Of a DNA stretch of 64,000 nucleotides, positions 15,884-25,082 are shown piece by piece. This stretch comes from Psychrobacillus mangrovi (lineage in GTDB: Bacteria; Bacillota; Bacilli; Bacillales_A; Planococcaceae): positions 434,001-498,000 of the forward strand of contig NZ_JBAWSY010000002.1 in NCBI RefSeq assembly GCF_037104765.1. Reading direction: 5' to 3'. Every line of letters starts with the position of its first letter. The stretch's first letter is position 1. The position numbers and the translations under genes were made by a program. Under the pieces are notes generated by a model, which saw only the letters and a program-made list of their open reading frames with translations, had not been told where the DNA came from and made no database searches.

Positions 15884-17980
15884 TTATAATTTCTTATCTT
15901 TTTCAAATAATACAATTAATGATGGAAGCAGTATTCCTCTTATTAAGAATGTATCGAGTATAATCCCAACTGCTACTATAAAACCAAATACAAATAGTAA
16001 TTGTATAGGTTGTGTCATCAATACGGCGAAAGTTGCTGCTAGTAGGATCCCTGCAGAAGAAATAACTCCCCCTGTATGAGAAACCGCTATTTGTACCGCT
16101 TCTTTTACTGAGTGCTTTTCCCTTTCTTCCATGAATCTAGATATAAGAATGATATTATAATCGATTCCTAATGCTACAAGGAATACAAACGAATAAAGCG
16201 GAACGCGATTACTAATTGTATCAATGTCGAAGAAAAGGTTTGTCAGGAACATACCTAGACCAAGCGCTGCTAAGAAGGATAATAAGATAGTTCCCATCAT
16301 GTATACAGGCATTTTAATGGATTTTGTTAACACAATTAATAAGATAAATATCAATAGTGTTTCTAATAATACGATGACGATTAAATCTCTATTGTTGATC
16401 GAGCGGTCATCCACTTGGGATGCTGTTTCACCTGCAAAATAAATATCACCTTGAACGTTGCTATCACTCACAATGCTTTCTGCGTCTTCTATCATCTGTT
16501 CCAATGCATCCATTGATTCCGAAGAATATGGATTTTCTTTAAAGGTTAATTGAAATTGGGCTGCTAGGCCATCTTCAGAAATTCCTGATGCACGGACACT
16601 ACTTACTAAATTTTGCTTAGAAAGTTGTTTTATTAAACTAGCTTGCACGTCTTCTGTAATGTCATTTTCAGATTCAAAGAGTACTGTCGTTGGTGCGAGA
16701 TCTCCTTTTTCAAATTGTTCTTCAATAATTTCATACCCTTCACGTGAAGCCATATCACTTGGGAAAGACTTCATCGTATCAAACTCATATTTTAAATTAA
16801 ACAAGTTTAATGAAGAAATTACTAAAATAGCTAGAATGGAAAGTGCAGCCACGACTGGCTTATTTACAACAAATGTACCGATTTTATTCCATAAAGAGTT
16901 TGCTTTTACCTCTTCCTCCCCAAACTTTGGAATCTTTGGCCAGAAGGACTTTCTTCCAAAAAGCGTGAAAAGTGCAGGTATTAATGTAACAGATGCAATC
17001 ATAATGACGAACATCGTAGTCCCAAATATCGGTGCAAAGTTTTTGTAATCTCCAAATTCTGCAAAGAACAAAACAAGCATTGCGGCAAGAACAGTTCCTC
17101 CAGCGAAGGATACCGGAATACCAGTTTCACGCATCGCCCATTTCATCGCATCGAACTTACTTTCATAGTTTTTTAATTCTTCGCGGTATCTTGAGAACAC
17201 GAATAATGAGTAATCGATTGTCGCCGCAAACAATAAAATAGACATAATTGAAGTTGATTGGCTAGCAAGATCTAATCCTGCTTTTCCAAACAAACCTAGG
17301 ATTTGATTTACTACTTCATAGACAAATGCTGCTGCTAGTAATGGAATGAAAGCTAGCAAAGGGGAACGATATATAATGATTAGTAGAATTAATATAATTC
17401 CTACTGTAGCCAGCAGCAATACAATATCTGCACGTTCAAATAATTTGGTCGTATCCACCGCAATACCTGCTGGTCCTGTCATGTAAACAGTTGAACCAGT
17501 TTCATCTGCTACAATCGTTTTTACTTCTTCTAAACTATTTTCTAAATCTGAGGTTTGTAAAGAAGTTATGAAACTAAGTGGAATGACAGCTGTTTCTTTA
17601 TCCTCTGAGAAAAATCCAGCGAGTGCTTGAGGAGGCAAGCTACTAAAAGGAATGACTTCCTTCAGCCCGTTAATATCAGAAGCACTTACCTTATTTAAAG
17701 CAACTCCTATTGCATCTATATTTAGTTCAGCCTCTTCTGATTGCAAAACTAAAATTGCAGGAAGACTTTCTGCATCTTTAAAATGCTCATCAATATTTTT
17801 TTGCGCAATGACGGATTTGGCATCCTCCGGCAAAGAGGCAACACTAGACACTTTATACTCACTCGCACTCGGAGCTAACACAGCAAGCAAAACGGTAATA
17901 ACTAGCCAACTTCCAAGAGTAATCCACATTCCTTTTTTGGTAGCTACAAAATCTGTTATGTGGCGTAAAATGTTCTTCAT
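15884..17980 (-). CDS. MMPL/RND-family transporter (YdfJ-like)
   Basis: A 698-residue membrane protein with twelve predicted segments in two halves, each half one N-terminal segment, an extracytoplasmic loop and five segments. The first half shows STIMSILLFAATIDYSLFVFSRYREEL and the second FVFLVALGIDYNIILISRFMEERE; the GIDYN/ATIDYS motifs are the proton-relay region of MMPL pumps. It probably exports lipophilic compounds or drugs. A TetR regulator lies directly upstream on the same strand. Two TetR-type operators flank its promoter, so it is very likely repressed by that protein. Confidence 0.9.
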   Translation of the reverse strand: MKNILRHITDFVATKKGMWITLGSWLVITVLLAVLAPSASEYKVSSVASLPEDAKSVIAQKNIDEHFKDAESLPAILVLQSEEAELNIDAIGVALNKVSASDINGLKEVIPFSSLPPQALAGFFSEDKETAVIPLSFITSLQTSDLENSLEEVKTIVADETGSTVYMTGPAGIAVDTTKLFERADIVLLLATVGIILILLIIIYRSPLLAFIPLLAAAFVYEVVNQILGLFGKAGLDLASQSTSIMSILLFAATIDYSLFVFSRYREELKNYESKFDAMKWAMRETGIPVSFAGGTVLAAMLVLFFAEFGDYKNFAPIFGTTMFVIMIASVTLIPALFTLFGRKSFWPKIPKFGEEEVKANSLWNKIGTFVVNKPVVAALSILAILVISSLNLFNLKYEFDTMKSFPSDMASREGYEIIEEQFEKGDLAPTTVLFESENDITEDVQASLIKQLSKQNLVSSVRASGISEDGLAAQFQLTFKENPYSSESMDALEQMIEDAESIVSDSNVQGDIYFAGETASQVDDRSINNRDLIVIVLLETLLIFILLIVLTKSIKMPVYMMGTILLSFLAALGLGMFLTNLFFDIDTISNRVPLYSFVFLVALGIDYNIILISRFMEEREKHSVKEAVQIAVSHTGGVISSAGILLAATFAVLMTQPIQLLFVFGFIVAVGIILDTFLIRGILLPSLIVLFEKDKKL

Positions 17981-18007
17981 TTACTCACTCTCCAATAATA
18001 TATAATT

Positions 18008-18025
18008 AGTGACACTTGTGTCACT
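18008..18025. promoter_or_regulatory. TetR-type operator, proximal
   Basis: AGTGACACTTGTGTCACT has perfect 8-bp arms around TT. It lies 28 bp before the MMPL start codon, downstream of the likely promoter. Confidence 0.75.
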
Positions 18026-18064
18026 TTGAATAAAAAACATATCTGTCTCTTACAATACTTTATA

Positions 18065-18082
18065 AGTGACAGATGTGTCAAT
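18065..18082. promoter_or_regulatory. TetR-type operator, distal, overlapping a -35 box
   Basis: AGTGACAGATGTGTCAAT is a slightly imperfect copy of the 18008 operator, 57 bp away centre to centre. It contains a minus-strand TTGACA (18081-18076) that can be the -35 of the MMPL promoter and reaches the tetR stop codon. Confidence 0.7.
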
Positions 18083-18675
18083 TAATCTCTGCTGAACATT
18101 CCATGACTTAATATCTCTTTTATAGACGCAATCCATTCATCTTGTGGTATGCCAAAATGATTTGGAATTGCAATCGTTTGAAAGATCATTCCCAACATAA
18201 CCGATGTAGGGATATGACTTTTTATCTCATTTTCTTTTCGGCCTAACTCTATAAAGCCTTGGAATTGCGCATACATATCCACATGATATTCACTTAATTT
18301 AGATTTGTTATCCTCTACCCTTTTTGTTGTGTTAGAAGGTATTTGATGGATAATTTCCAACACTTGATGGATATTATTATGTTCAAATATGAAATCAATT
18401 AATAATTCAAATTGACTTTGGAAATCACCCGTTTTATCCAACGTATTAAACTCGCGTAGAAAGCGATTCATTTCGTACATCAGAAATTCCGATATAAGTT
18501 CATCTTTATTTTCGTAATACTTATATATACTACCTCTCGAAACATTTAAGACCGCCGCCAATCGACTAAATGTAAATGCATCGTATCCATCATGGATAAT
18601 CATTGATTTTGTAGCATTAAATAATTCCTCATCTGTAAACTTACGTTCTCTACCCAAAGTACTCACCTCGTTCAT
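18082..18675 (-). CDS. TetR/AcrR-family regulator
   Basis: A 197-residue regulator. The helix-turn-helix is in residues about 27-56 (YDAFTFSRLAAVLNVSRGSIYKYYENKDELI), and the rest is a helical ligand-binding domain. It lies 101 bp before the MMPL pump on the same strand, with two matching 18-bp operators in between. The simplest model is a drug-responsive repressor of the pump. ATG at 18675 has a weak ribosome site; a GTG at 18666 behind ACGAG is an alternative start. Confidence 0.9.
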   Translation of the reverse strand: MNEVSTLGRERKFTDEELFNATKSMIIHDGYDAFTFSRLAAVLNVSRGSIYKYYENKDELISEFLMYEMNRFLREFNTLDKTGDFQSQFELLIDFIFEHNNIHQVLEIIHQIPSNTTKRVEDNKSKLSEYHVDMYAQFQGFIELGRKENEIKSHIPTSVMLGMIFQTIAIPNHFGIPQDEWIASIKEILSHGMFSRD

Positions 18676-18730
18676 AACTCAAGTATAGTATACCAAGGCA
18701 AAACCGAAAACTAATCCATCCAAATAAAAA

Positions 18731-18775
18731 TTACAGTGGTATTACTGGTGCCTGGCACCAGTAACACTACTGTAA
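18731..18775. repeat. 45-nt palindromic element, copy 2
   Basis: Same 23-nt core as the 15765 element and the same total length, but arms TTACAGTGGTA and CACTACTGTAA. These still pair with each other apart from one G-T wobble and one mismatch. On the minus strand it is followed by TTTTTATTT and may end transcription of the downstream carboxypeptidase gene. Confidence 0.85.
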
Positions 18776-18797
18776 CAATATCTTCTGAGTTTTTTTA

Positions 18798-20285
18798 TTA
18801 TTGTTTGAAGTTTGTGATGGCTGTTGCGAATTGATCAATTACTGGAATTGTACTCGTTTTTGTGTCTTCGGTTAGTATTGTAAAAATCAACGTTTCACCA
18901 TTTTTGGTCTTCGCATAGCCAGCAAGTGATTTTATATTTTCTAAGCTACCCGTTTTTGCCATTATATTACCTTTTGCAGGGAATCCTTTCAATCGATTCC
19001 GCAGTGTTCCTCCAATAAATCGATCCGATTCGCCCGCTACTGGAAGGCTCTTATAATAAGTATTATACCAAGGTTCGTGACGTACAACATAAAGTAATTG
19101 AGATAATTGTTCGGAAGTAATTTTATTGGAGTAAGACATTCCTGATGCATCTTCAAATTTCCACTGCTTACTTTCTAGACCAACGGATGTTGCATATTCA
19201 CGCATTACGCTCAACCCTGCATCCCAACTACCTTCCCCATATTTTACTTTCCCCATCTCTTTGGCTAACATTTCTGCATGTGTATTATTACTTAACTTCA
19301 TAAATGGGATGATTAATTCTTTTAATGGCATTGATTTTCTCGAAACTAGCGCTTTAGCTTGTTTTGGAGCCTTTCCTTGGATAACTTTGGACGAAGGGAT
19401 AAATGTAATACCTTTTGCTTTTAATGAACTTTTAAAAACATCCAGTGTATACAAGGTTGGATTTGTCACTGAAATCCATTCTTTAGTTCCTGATGTACCA
19501 ATCGGAGAGTTCCCAGTAATCAATACCTTATTTGTACCAACTTGCCGCGTTATTTTTAAGGTGTTTTTATAACCTTTTGGTACAGTTTTAGATTGATTGA
19601 CCACCTGCAATACACTTGTTACAGGAGTTAATGATACTTTCGTAGCTCTACCATTCACCCCAGGCTTCGCTTCCACTATTACAGACCCAGCATCAAAGTC
19701 TCCATTTGGCGAAAGAGTAAGCGCTGAAATTGGCGCTGCGTAATAATATGGCTCGTCCTCTGCTAAAATTCCTGCGGATAATCGTACAGAATCAAACCAA
19801 GTATCATCACCAATTAAATTACCCGAAATTTGTTTAATCCCTTGTTTCGCTAATCCATCCGCAAATTTGTCGAGATGTGATATTAATAAAGTCGGATCTC
19901 CTTGACCACGTAAATACAAGTTGCCATTTAACGTTCCCTTTTTCACATTACCATCTGTTAAAACAGCTGTAGAAAAACGATAATTTTCACCTAGTGTATC
20001 CAAGGCAGCTGCACCGGTTAACAATTTCAGCGATGAGGCTGGAGTTATTCCTTTGTCCGGATTATAATGATAAATCACTTCTCCAGTAGACGCCTTTCTA
20101 ACAGTCACGCTTGTATTTGCATTTTTCATCCTACTATCTAACATAATATTATTAAGCGTACTTTTTAAATTTGAATAAGTAGTAGCAGCTTCAACGCTAG
20201 AATTATCGGTTACAGGAATAATTACTGATCCACAAATCATAAAAGCAGCAACGGCACTAACTAAGAATTTTCGCCAAATTTTCAC
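18798..20285 (-). CDS. dacB: D-alanyl-D-alanine carboxypeptidase/endopeptidase (PBP4, S13 family)
   Basis: A 495-residue secreted penicillin-binding protein. A signal peptide covers roughly residues 1-34. The three active-site motifs are Ser84-x-x-Lys87 (ASSLKL), Ser332-Asn-Asn (KLSNNTHAE) and Lys444-Thr-Gly (MAKTGSL). The long insertion between the first two motifs is characteristic of class C / peptidase S13. It trims or cleaves peptidoglycan cross-links. The gene name is by family (dacB/PBP4 type), not proven orthology. It appears monocistronic, with the palindromic element as a possible terminator. Confidence 0.9.
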   Translation of the reverse strand: MKIWRKFLVSAVAAFMICGSVIIPVTDNSSVEAATTYSNLKSTLNNIMLDSRMKNANTSVTVRKASTGEVIYHYNPDKGITPASSLKLLTGAAALDTLGENYRFSTAVLTDGNVKKGTLNGNLYLRGQGDPTLLISHLDKFADGLAKQGIKQISGNLIGDDTWFDSVRLSAGILAEDEPYYYAAPISALTLSPNGDFDAGSVIVEAKPGVNGRATKVSLTPVTSVLQVVNQSKTVPKGYKNTLKITRQVGTNKVLITGNSPIGTSGTKEWISVTNPTLYTLDVFKSSLKAKGITFIPSSKVIQGKAPKQAKALVSRKSMPLKELIIPFMKLSNNTHAEMLAKEMGKVKYGEGSWDAGLSVMREYATSVGLESKQWKFEDASGMSYSNKITSEQLSQLLYVVRHEPWYNTYYKSLPVAGESDRFIGGTLRNRLKGFPAKGNIMAKTGSLENIKSLAGYAKTKNGETLIFTILTEDTKTSTIPVIDQFATAITNFKQ

Positions 20286-20486
20286 CTTTTACCTCCCAAG
20301 TTTTATTATGTTATTCACACGTTGCACTATAACTTTGAATTAGAATTTGTCCAACTCAATTCGCTATTCAGTTGTGTTTCTTCCACCCACTGAATAAGGT
20401 TAAAATGATATTACTATTCTAACACCAAATTATCAGATAATACCGTATTTTTTTCAAAAAAGACAAAATACGGCATATTTTCCTAG

Positions 20487-20515
20487 TAGACAATTTCTCC
20501 TCCCTTGTATATAAT
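20487..20515 (+). promoter_or_regulatory. Sigma-A promoter of the PadR operon
   Basis: TAGACA (20487-20492), a 17-base spacer and TATAAT (20510-20515), only one base from consensus. Confidence 0.75.
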
Positions 20516-20522
20516 CTAATTA

Positions 20523-20545
20523 ACTACTTTGCAAAGCAAGGTAGT
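20523..20545 (+). promoter_or_regulatory. Probable PadR operator
   Basis: ACTACTTTGC-AAA-GCAAGGTAGT is an inverted repeat with one mismatch. It begins 7 bases after the -10 box, so bound protein would block the start of transcription. This fits autoregulation by the PadR gene it precedes. Confidence 0.65.
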
Positions 20546-20599
20546 CAATTTTTAGCTAGCTATTATGTTTTACAAGATAGCTGTCGTGGAGGCTCACTT

Positions 20600-20944
20600 A
20601 TGTCAATCAGAAGTCAACTCTTAAAAGGAATTTTAGACGGATGCGTGCTTGCTGTAATAGAAAAGGAAGCTGTTTATGGATATGAACTATCCGAAAAACT
20701 GCAAGAAATTGGTTTATCGGATGTTAGCGAGGGCACAATTTACCCTGTTTTATTAAGACTTCAGAAAAACAAACTCATTATCGGAGAAATGAGACCTTCC
20801 GATTTTGGTCCAAATCGAAAGTATTATTCTTTATCAGCAGCAGGTAAAGAAGCTCTTGAAATCATTTCAGAGGAATGGAATTTATTATCAGTACCGATTA
20901 ACACCTTATTATCAAAAGGAGGAAATACGAATGAAAGCAAGTGA
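20600..20944 (+). CDS. PadR-family transcriptional regulator
   Basis: A 114-residue regulator of the short PadR type. The winged helix shows GCVLAVIEKEAVYGYELSEKLQEIG, SEGTIYPVLLRLQKNKLI and the wing GPNRKYYSLSAAGKEAL. Short PadR proteins often control a neighbouring membrane-protein gene and their own promoter. The downstream gene overlaps this one by 14 bp, confirming a two-gene operon. ATG follows GTGGAGG. Two inverted repeats precede the gene, one of them at the promoter. Confidence 0.92.
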   Translation: MSIRSQLLKGILDGCVLAVIEKEAVYGYELSEKLQEIGLSDVSEGTIYPVLLRLQKNKLIIGEMRPSDFGPNRKYYSLSAAGKEALEIISEEWNLLSVPINTLLSKGGNTNESK

Positions 20945-21596
20945 ATTAATTGAGCAAAACAATCAAAAAAGAGAATTGCTAACAGAAGAAAATGAAAAAT
21001 ATTATTCTGGGTTGCTGCTTTATATACGTACTAAACTAAGTCTGTCTGAACAACAGTCAGAAGAAGTATTAATGGAAATGTTAGATCATTTAATAGAAGG
21101 TCAACAAGATGGCAAAACAGCGAAAGATATATTTGGAAATGACCCAAGAGGTTATGCAGACGAAATAATTAACCATCTACCAAAAGAAGAAAGAAGAAGC
21201 ATGACTAAATTTCTCAGCCAAATAGCAGTTAACTTACTTGGATGGTTTTTGGTAATACGGAGCTTTGCTACTCTCTTAATAGGACAAGAGAGAGCTTCTA
21301 TAGTCTATATCATCCCTTCTCTTCTTATTTTCCTATTGATTGCAATATTAATTGTTATTGGAGTAAAAGTAATTTTTGGTTTAATTCATAAAACAGCTTT
21401 CGACCAAAATTCAAGTGATAAGAAAATGATGGCGCAAGCGGGCTTATTTGGAGGAGGGAGCTTCTTAGTTGTGATGGTAGCTAGCTATTTCCTCAAGGAT
21501 TTCGGTCCTTCCTTTGTACTTCCATGGAAGGTTTCACTTGGAATGGGTGCAATTTTATTACTAATTTCCTGGTTAATGAAAAAAGCAACTAATTAA
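20931..21596 (+). CDS. Membrane protein with N-terminal HAAS/DUF1129-like domain
   Basis: A 221-residue protein. The first 90 residues are soluble and helical (KYYSGLLLYIRTKLSLSEQQSEEVLMEMLDHLIEGQQDGKTAKDIFG ... DEIINHLP), the pattern of the signalling domain found next to PadR regulators. Four membrane segments follow. ATG at 20931 has a perfect AAAGGAGG and overlaps the PadR gene. PadR partners of this type are thought to sense membrane stress or modulate the regulator; function here is inferred from that pairing. Confidence 0.78.
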   Translation: MKASELIEQNNQKRELLTEENEKYYSGLLLYIRTKLSLSEQQSEEVLMEMLDHLIEGQQDGKTAKDIFGNDPRGYADEIINHLPKEERRSMTKFLSQIAVNLLGWFLVIRSFATLLIGQERASIVYIIPSLLIFLLIAILIVIGVKVIFGLIHKTAFDQNSSDKKMMAQAGLFGGGSFLVVMVASYFLKDFGPSFVLPWKVSLGMGAILLLISWLMKKATN

Positions 21597-21602
21597 TAAA
21601 AT

Positions 21603-21632
21603 GAAGCTGCTCAAAATCTTTGAGCAGCCTTT
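21603..21632 (+). terminator. Terminator of the PadR operon
   Basis: GCTGCTCAAA-atc-TTTGAGCAGC followed by CTTTGTTTAT, directly after the stop of the membrane protein. Confidence 0.7.
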
Positions 21633-21634
21633 GT

Positions 21635-22888
21635 TTATCGCCCTCCATCTAAAGGAGAAAGCGCTCTAGTTTGATCGATGTAAATAAAAGCATCATATCG
21701 TCTTCCTATTTTAGATGGTACGTAATTGGCATATGCCTCATAATCCGGATTGTATTCCACCCCTATTGCTCGGTGCCCTATCCAGTCATTAAATAAAGAC
21801 CTGTTTTCTTCATTAAAAATCAATAATTTATCAAATGCTCCTGCGTTATGCAATGCATCTTCCCAAGATTCTTTACGTGCAGGCGGAACGTCCATTATTT
21901 TATAAGGATATCCCCATTCATCCGCTGCAATAACTGTTCCTCTATGCGTACCAAAGCCAACTGCAAATACATTTTCCTTTCTATTTTCCTGGCGAAGAAT
22001 CTGCCCGACATTGATCATACCAGATTCTTTCATATCCGTAGCAGATGCGTCCCCGATATGTGTGTTATGCTCCCAGACTATAATTTTTGCATCTTTCCCA
22101 TGATAGTCCATTATTTCATTGATTGCCTCCACCATATGTTCATCACGAACATTCCATGACAATTCGTCACTGCGAACCATTGCCCGGTAATATTCCTCCG
22201 CATTTTTGGCAACCATTGCATTTATTTTTAAATTTAGGTCAGATTCTTTTTCGTCCTTATAATTGTCCTCGTGAGCACGTATGGAAGACACTAATTTAGA
22301 AACCTCGTCTATACAGGCATCTGAAATATCCAGTGAAGAAAATGCATAGGTTTCCGGATGGCGATTAAAAGGTTGAAAACAAGCGAGTGCCTTTTTTGCA
22401 AAAGCTAAATCCGTCCCTTCCGGATTTGTTTTACTTAGATATGTAACCACTTCATCTAAGGACTCCCACAAACTATATATATCAATTCCATAAAAGCCGA
22501 CTTTCTCCCTTTTTTGCTCGTTGTACATTTTTAGCCAACTAACAAATTCAGCAGTTTCTTCGTTAGCCCACATCCAAGTTGGCCAACGTTCAAATTCCTG
22601 AAGAACTTCCATTACATCACTTGGTTCTGTCGTATAGCCCTTAACAAACCTATTAATATGCTGTGTTGATGGCCAATTCCCTTCAATTGCAATTATCGAA
22701 AAACCTTTTTCTTCTATTAAACGTTTAGTCAATTCAGCTCGGACGGTGTAAAACTCTGATGTACCGTGACTAGCTTCTCCTAGAAGTACAATTTTCGCAT
22801 CACCAATTGTATCAATTACAGGCGTTAAGTCCTTTTTTGTTTCAAAAGGCAAGGCATATTTTTTAATAGATTCTTCAAGAGAAACCAA
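21635..22888 (-). CDS. Erythromycin esterase-family protein
   Basis: A 417-residue protein of the erythromycin esterase fold. Conserved stretches are LLGEASHGTSEFYTVRAELTKRLIEE near the N-terminus, AIEGNWPSTQHINRFV, GFYGIDIYSLWES, IVWEHNTHIGDA and the late HRAIGVEYNP. The His and Glu residues in these motifs form the putative active site. Resistance activity cannot be assumed, since many homologues do not hydrolyse macrolides. An upstream ATG at 22936 lacks a ribosome site; TTG at 22888 follows AAAGGAG at the right distance, so I use it. Confidence 0.85.
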   Translation of the reverse strand: MVSLEESIKKYALPFETKKDLTPVIDTIGDAKIVLLGEASHGTSEFYTVRAELTKRLIEEKGFSIIAIEGNWPSTQHINRFVKGYTTEPSDVMEVLQEFERWPTWMWANEETAEFVSWLKMYNEQKREKVGFYGIDIYSLWESLDEVVTYLSKTNPEGTDLAFAKKALACFQPFNRHPETYAFSSLDISDACIDEVSKLVSSIRAHEDNYKDEKESDLNLKINAMVAKNAEEYYRAMVRSDELSWNVRDEHMVEAINEIMDYHGKDAKIIVWEHNTHIGDASATDMKESGMINVGQILRQENRKENVFAVGFGTHRGTVIAADEWGYPYKIMDVPPARKESWEDALHNAGAFDKLLIFNEENRSLFNDWIGHRAIGVEYNPDYEAYANYVPSKIGRRYDAFIYIDQTRALSPLDGGR

Positions 22889-23018
22889 CGAAACCACTCC
22901 TTTCATTAAAGCTTGAGTCAATTCATCTAATTTCATTCATTATAATCAGTACCGTATTGTTACTGAGCTGCATATGCTGATTTTAGTGCTTGAATCCATC
23001 TTTTTCTTAGGAGGGACT

Positions 23019-23504
23019 ATGATAAAGCGATTAATTTTCATTTTAGGTTTTAGTCTAGTGTTTGCTTTAAGTGCTTGTGGTGACCCTGTGCAAGATGATT
23101 TACTTAACTATATAAACAATGAAGTAAAGGCATTAGAAGAACTAGAAAATGAAGCAGTGACGGAATACGATAGTGTTATTGGAGAAAATTATGTGGATGA
23201 CGAAACAACATACATCCATATACAAGATGTTGTCATACCGAAATATAGAAAGCTTATAGAAAAATTAGAGGAAATTAGACCCGAAACAAAAGAAGTGAGA
23301 GAGATACATGAACTTTATATAGAAGCTAGCAACATGCAGTTTAATGGTATAGTAACCGTTTTAGCAGCAATTGATGCTCAAGATTATGATAAAATCAACG
23401 AAGCCAATCAAATACTTAATGAAGGTAGAGAATTAATGCGCCAAACTCTAAATGAAATAGAAGATTTGGCTAAAGAACATAATGTTACACTGACCGATCA
23501 ATAG
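23019..23504 (+). CDS. Small lipoprotein of unknown function
   Basis: A 161-residue protein with a lipoprotein signal peptide ending in LSAC, the lipidated residue being Cys20. The mature part is acidic and helical with long stretches likely to form coiled coils (NNEVKALEELENEAVTEYDSV and ETKEVREIHELYIEASN). It resembles the generic DUF-type helical lipoproteins of Bacillales; no family is named with confidence. ATG at 23019 follows TAGGAGGG, which beats the upstream in-frame start at 22974. A terminator follows. Confidence 0.78.
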   Translation: MIKRLIFILGFSLVFALSACGDPVQDDLLNYINNEVKALEELENEAVTEYDSVIGENYVDDETTYIHIQDVVIPKYRKLIEKLEEIRPETKEVREIHELYIEASNMQFNGIVTVLAAIDAQDYDKINEANQILNEGRELMRQTLNEIEDLAKEHNVTLTDQ

Positions 23505-23511
23505 TTAGCTA

Positions 23512-23545
23512 GGGGAATGATCTCATTAAACATCATTCCCCTTTC
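23512..23545 (+). terminator. Terminator of the lipoprotein gene
   Basis: GGGGAATGAT / ATCATTCCCC ten-base-pair stem followed by TTTCCTTAT. Confidence 0.75.
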
Positions 23546-23546
23546 C

Positions 23547-24278
23547 TTATTTCACGCAAGAAAAAGCCAAGACAACAGGAATTCTTTGTCTTCTTTTGAA
23601 TTCATCTTCGCTACTAAAATGTTCAAGCTTTGGCTCACCTTCTCGTAAGTCGACTATTTGGAACCCAGCTCTAACTAACGCTTGAAAGTATTGCTCAATT
23701 GTTCGGTGATATTTAATAACGACTTCATCTATCCATGGTTCTTTTCGTTCCCCAGCGATGAAGTAATCATCTACGATCCAGCTCTCCCGTCTATCTCCAG
23801 CCTTCTTACTCTCAAAGGATGAAGTAGTAAGTGGATGTTGAACGCTAAACACAAACTTTCCATTTTCTTTTAATGTATTATGCACGTTGTTGAACAATTT
23901 TTGAATATCCTCTACGTAATGTAGTGCAAATCTAGAGGTTACTAGATCATACTCATTTTGGGAATAACGAAATGACTCCATTGATTCCAAATGGATTGCC
24001 CCACTCATGCCAGAAATTTGTTGAATAGCAGAAGCTGCCATTTGTTTAGAACCTTCTATACCGGTGTAATACTTTGCTCTTTTTTCCAGTAGTTCTTTTC
24101 CAAATCGAGCATCCCCACAGCCTAAGTCAAGAATTGTTTTATTAGTAATATCTCCAACCAATTCATATATAATTGGTCCTTCGATAGCATTATTGGGACT
24201 GTCCTTTCTTCCTGTTCTTTTCAAATAGCTTGAAAAGAATTCCGATTGGTCGTAAGCACTAGAGCCTCGGTAGTCCAT
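23547..24278 (-). CDS. Class I SAM-dependent methyltransferase
   Basis: A 243-residue methyltransferase. Motif I is ILDLGCGDARFGKELL near residue 50, followed by YTGIEGSKQM (motif II) and DLVTSRFALHYVEDIQKLF (motif IV/V). The substrate is unknown. Its ATG overlaps the stop of the upstream gene by one base (TAATG), so translation is coupled. Confidence 0.87.
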   Translation of the reverse strand: MDYRGSSAYDQSEFFSSYLKRTGRKDSPNNAIEGPIIYELVGDITNKTILDLGCGDARFGKELLEKRAKYYTGIEGSKQMAASAIQQISGMSGAIHLESMESFRYSQNEYDLVTSRFALHYVEDIQKLFNNVHNTLKENGKFVFSVQHPLTTSSFESKKAGDRRESWIVDDYFIAGERKEPWIDEVVIKYHRTIEQYFQALVRAGFQIVDLREGEPKLEHFSSEDEFKRRQRIPVVLAFSCVK

Positions 24279-24961
24279 TAATTACCCTCTTTTCTTCTAT
24301 ATAAATCCTTCGTTTTATAACCTTCTCCAAGGATTTTCTCCATTTCAAGCAGTCTTTTTTCTTGGGTTTCTTTACGTTTTGCACTATATACATAACGTGC
24401 CCAATCCTTTTGATAACCAGGTGTTAATTGATTATAAAAATCGAGTAATTTCTCATTCCGCTCCAAGTATTTTATAATATCCCCCACATTGTCAATATAA
24501 TCATCTACACTTTGACTGTTCGGAGTTGTTGTACTTTTTTTCTTTTTCTTTGGCACTGACTTTAAGCCTACTACAGTAAAAATATCATTCATACTAACCA
24601 TTCTAGAAAATTTCAAATCACTACCAGTCACGTATCCTTCCTCATCTGGCGAAATCGTATTGATCATATCGTCTCGATCAATATATTCCTTATAAGTTGG
24701 ATTATTCTTTTTAGGATAAGCAAAGAATAGATAACCGTTTTTCTCTATTAATTGCTTTTCGATCATTACCTTTAAATAATTCGTATAATCCTCCAGATTA
24801 TAAACAAATATATAAGCAAGATCATATTTACTTTCTTTAATGTCAGTATCATATTTCATTTCATCGAAATCACTAATATCTGATGGCACGTGAAGTATCA
24901 ACTTTTTCAAATATTTTTCTAGGTTTAATTTTTCAGTAATTGTTTTTGTAGGCATTTTCAT
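24278..24961 (-). CDS. YdeI/OmpD-associated (OmdA) family protein
   Basis: A 227-residue protein. The C-terminal part (LTPGYQKDWARYVYSAKRKETQEKRL ... GEGYKTKDLYRR) matches the bacteriocin-protection / OmdA (YdeI) family tail. The N-terminal part (YDLAYIFVYNLEDYTNYLKVMIEKQL, followed by YLFFAYPKK) resembles DUF3052-like domains that start such fusions. Function is unknown. The two genes form an operon with a one-base overlap. ATG follows AAAGGAG. Confidence 0.72.
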   Translation of the reverse strand: MKMPTKTITEKLNLEKYLKKLILHVPSDISDFDEMKYDTDIKESKYDLAYIFVYNLEDYTNYLKVMIEKQLIEKNGYLFFAYPKKNNPTYKEYIDRDDMINTISPDEEGYVTGSDLKFSRMVSMNDIFTVVGLKSVPKKKKKSTTTPNSQSVDDYIDNVGDIIKYLERNEKLLDFYNQLTPGYQKDWARYVYSAKRKETQEKRLLEMEKILGEGYKTKDLYRRKEGN

Positions 24962-25082
24962 TTTCTCCTTTCACAAAGAAAGTCTTACACTCATTATAGA
25001 ATAATAACGCCCAAAAGTTTTGACAAAAGCAAAAGCATGGTAGGATAAAATTAATGACCTATATCGAAAGAACAGGTGACCT

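Noticed and set aside
22888..22936. Longer N-terminus of the erythromycin esterase from ATG 22936
   Set aside because: No ribosome site precedes it and a TATAAT lies directly in front; the TTG at 22888 has a proper AAAGGAG.
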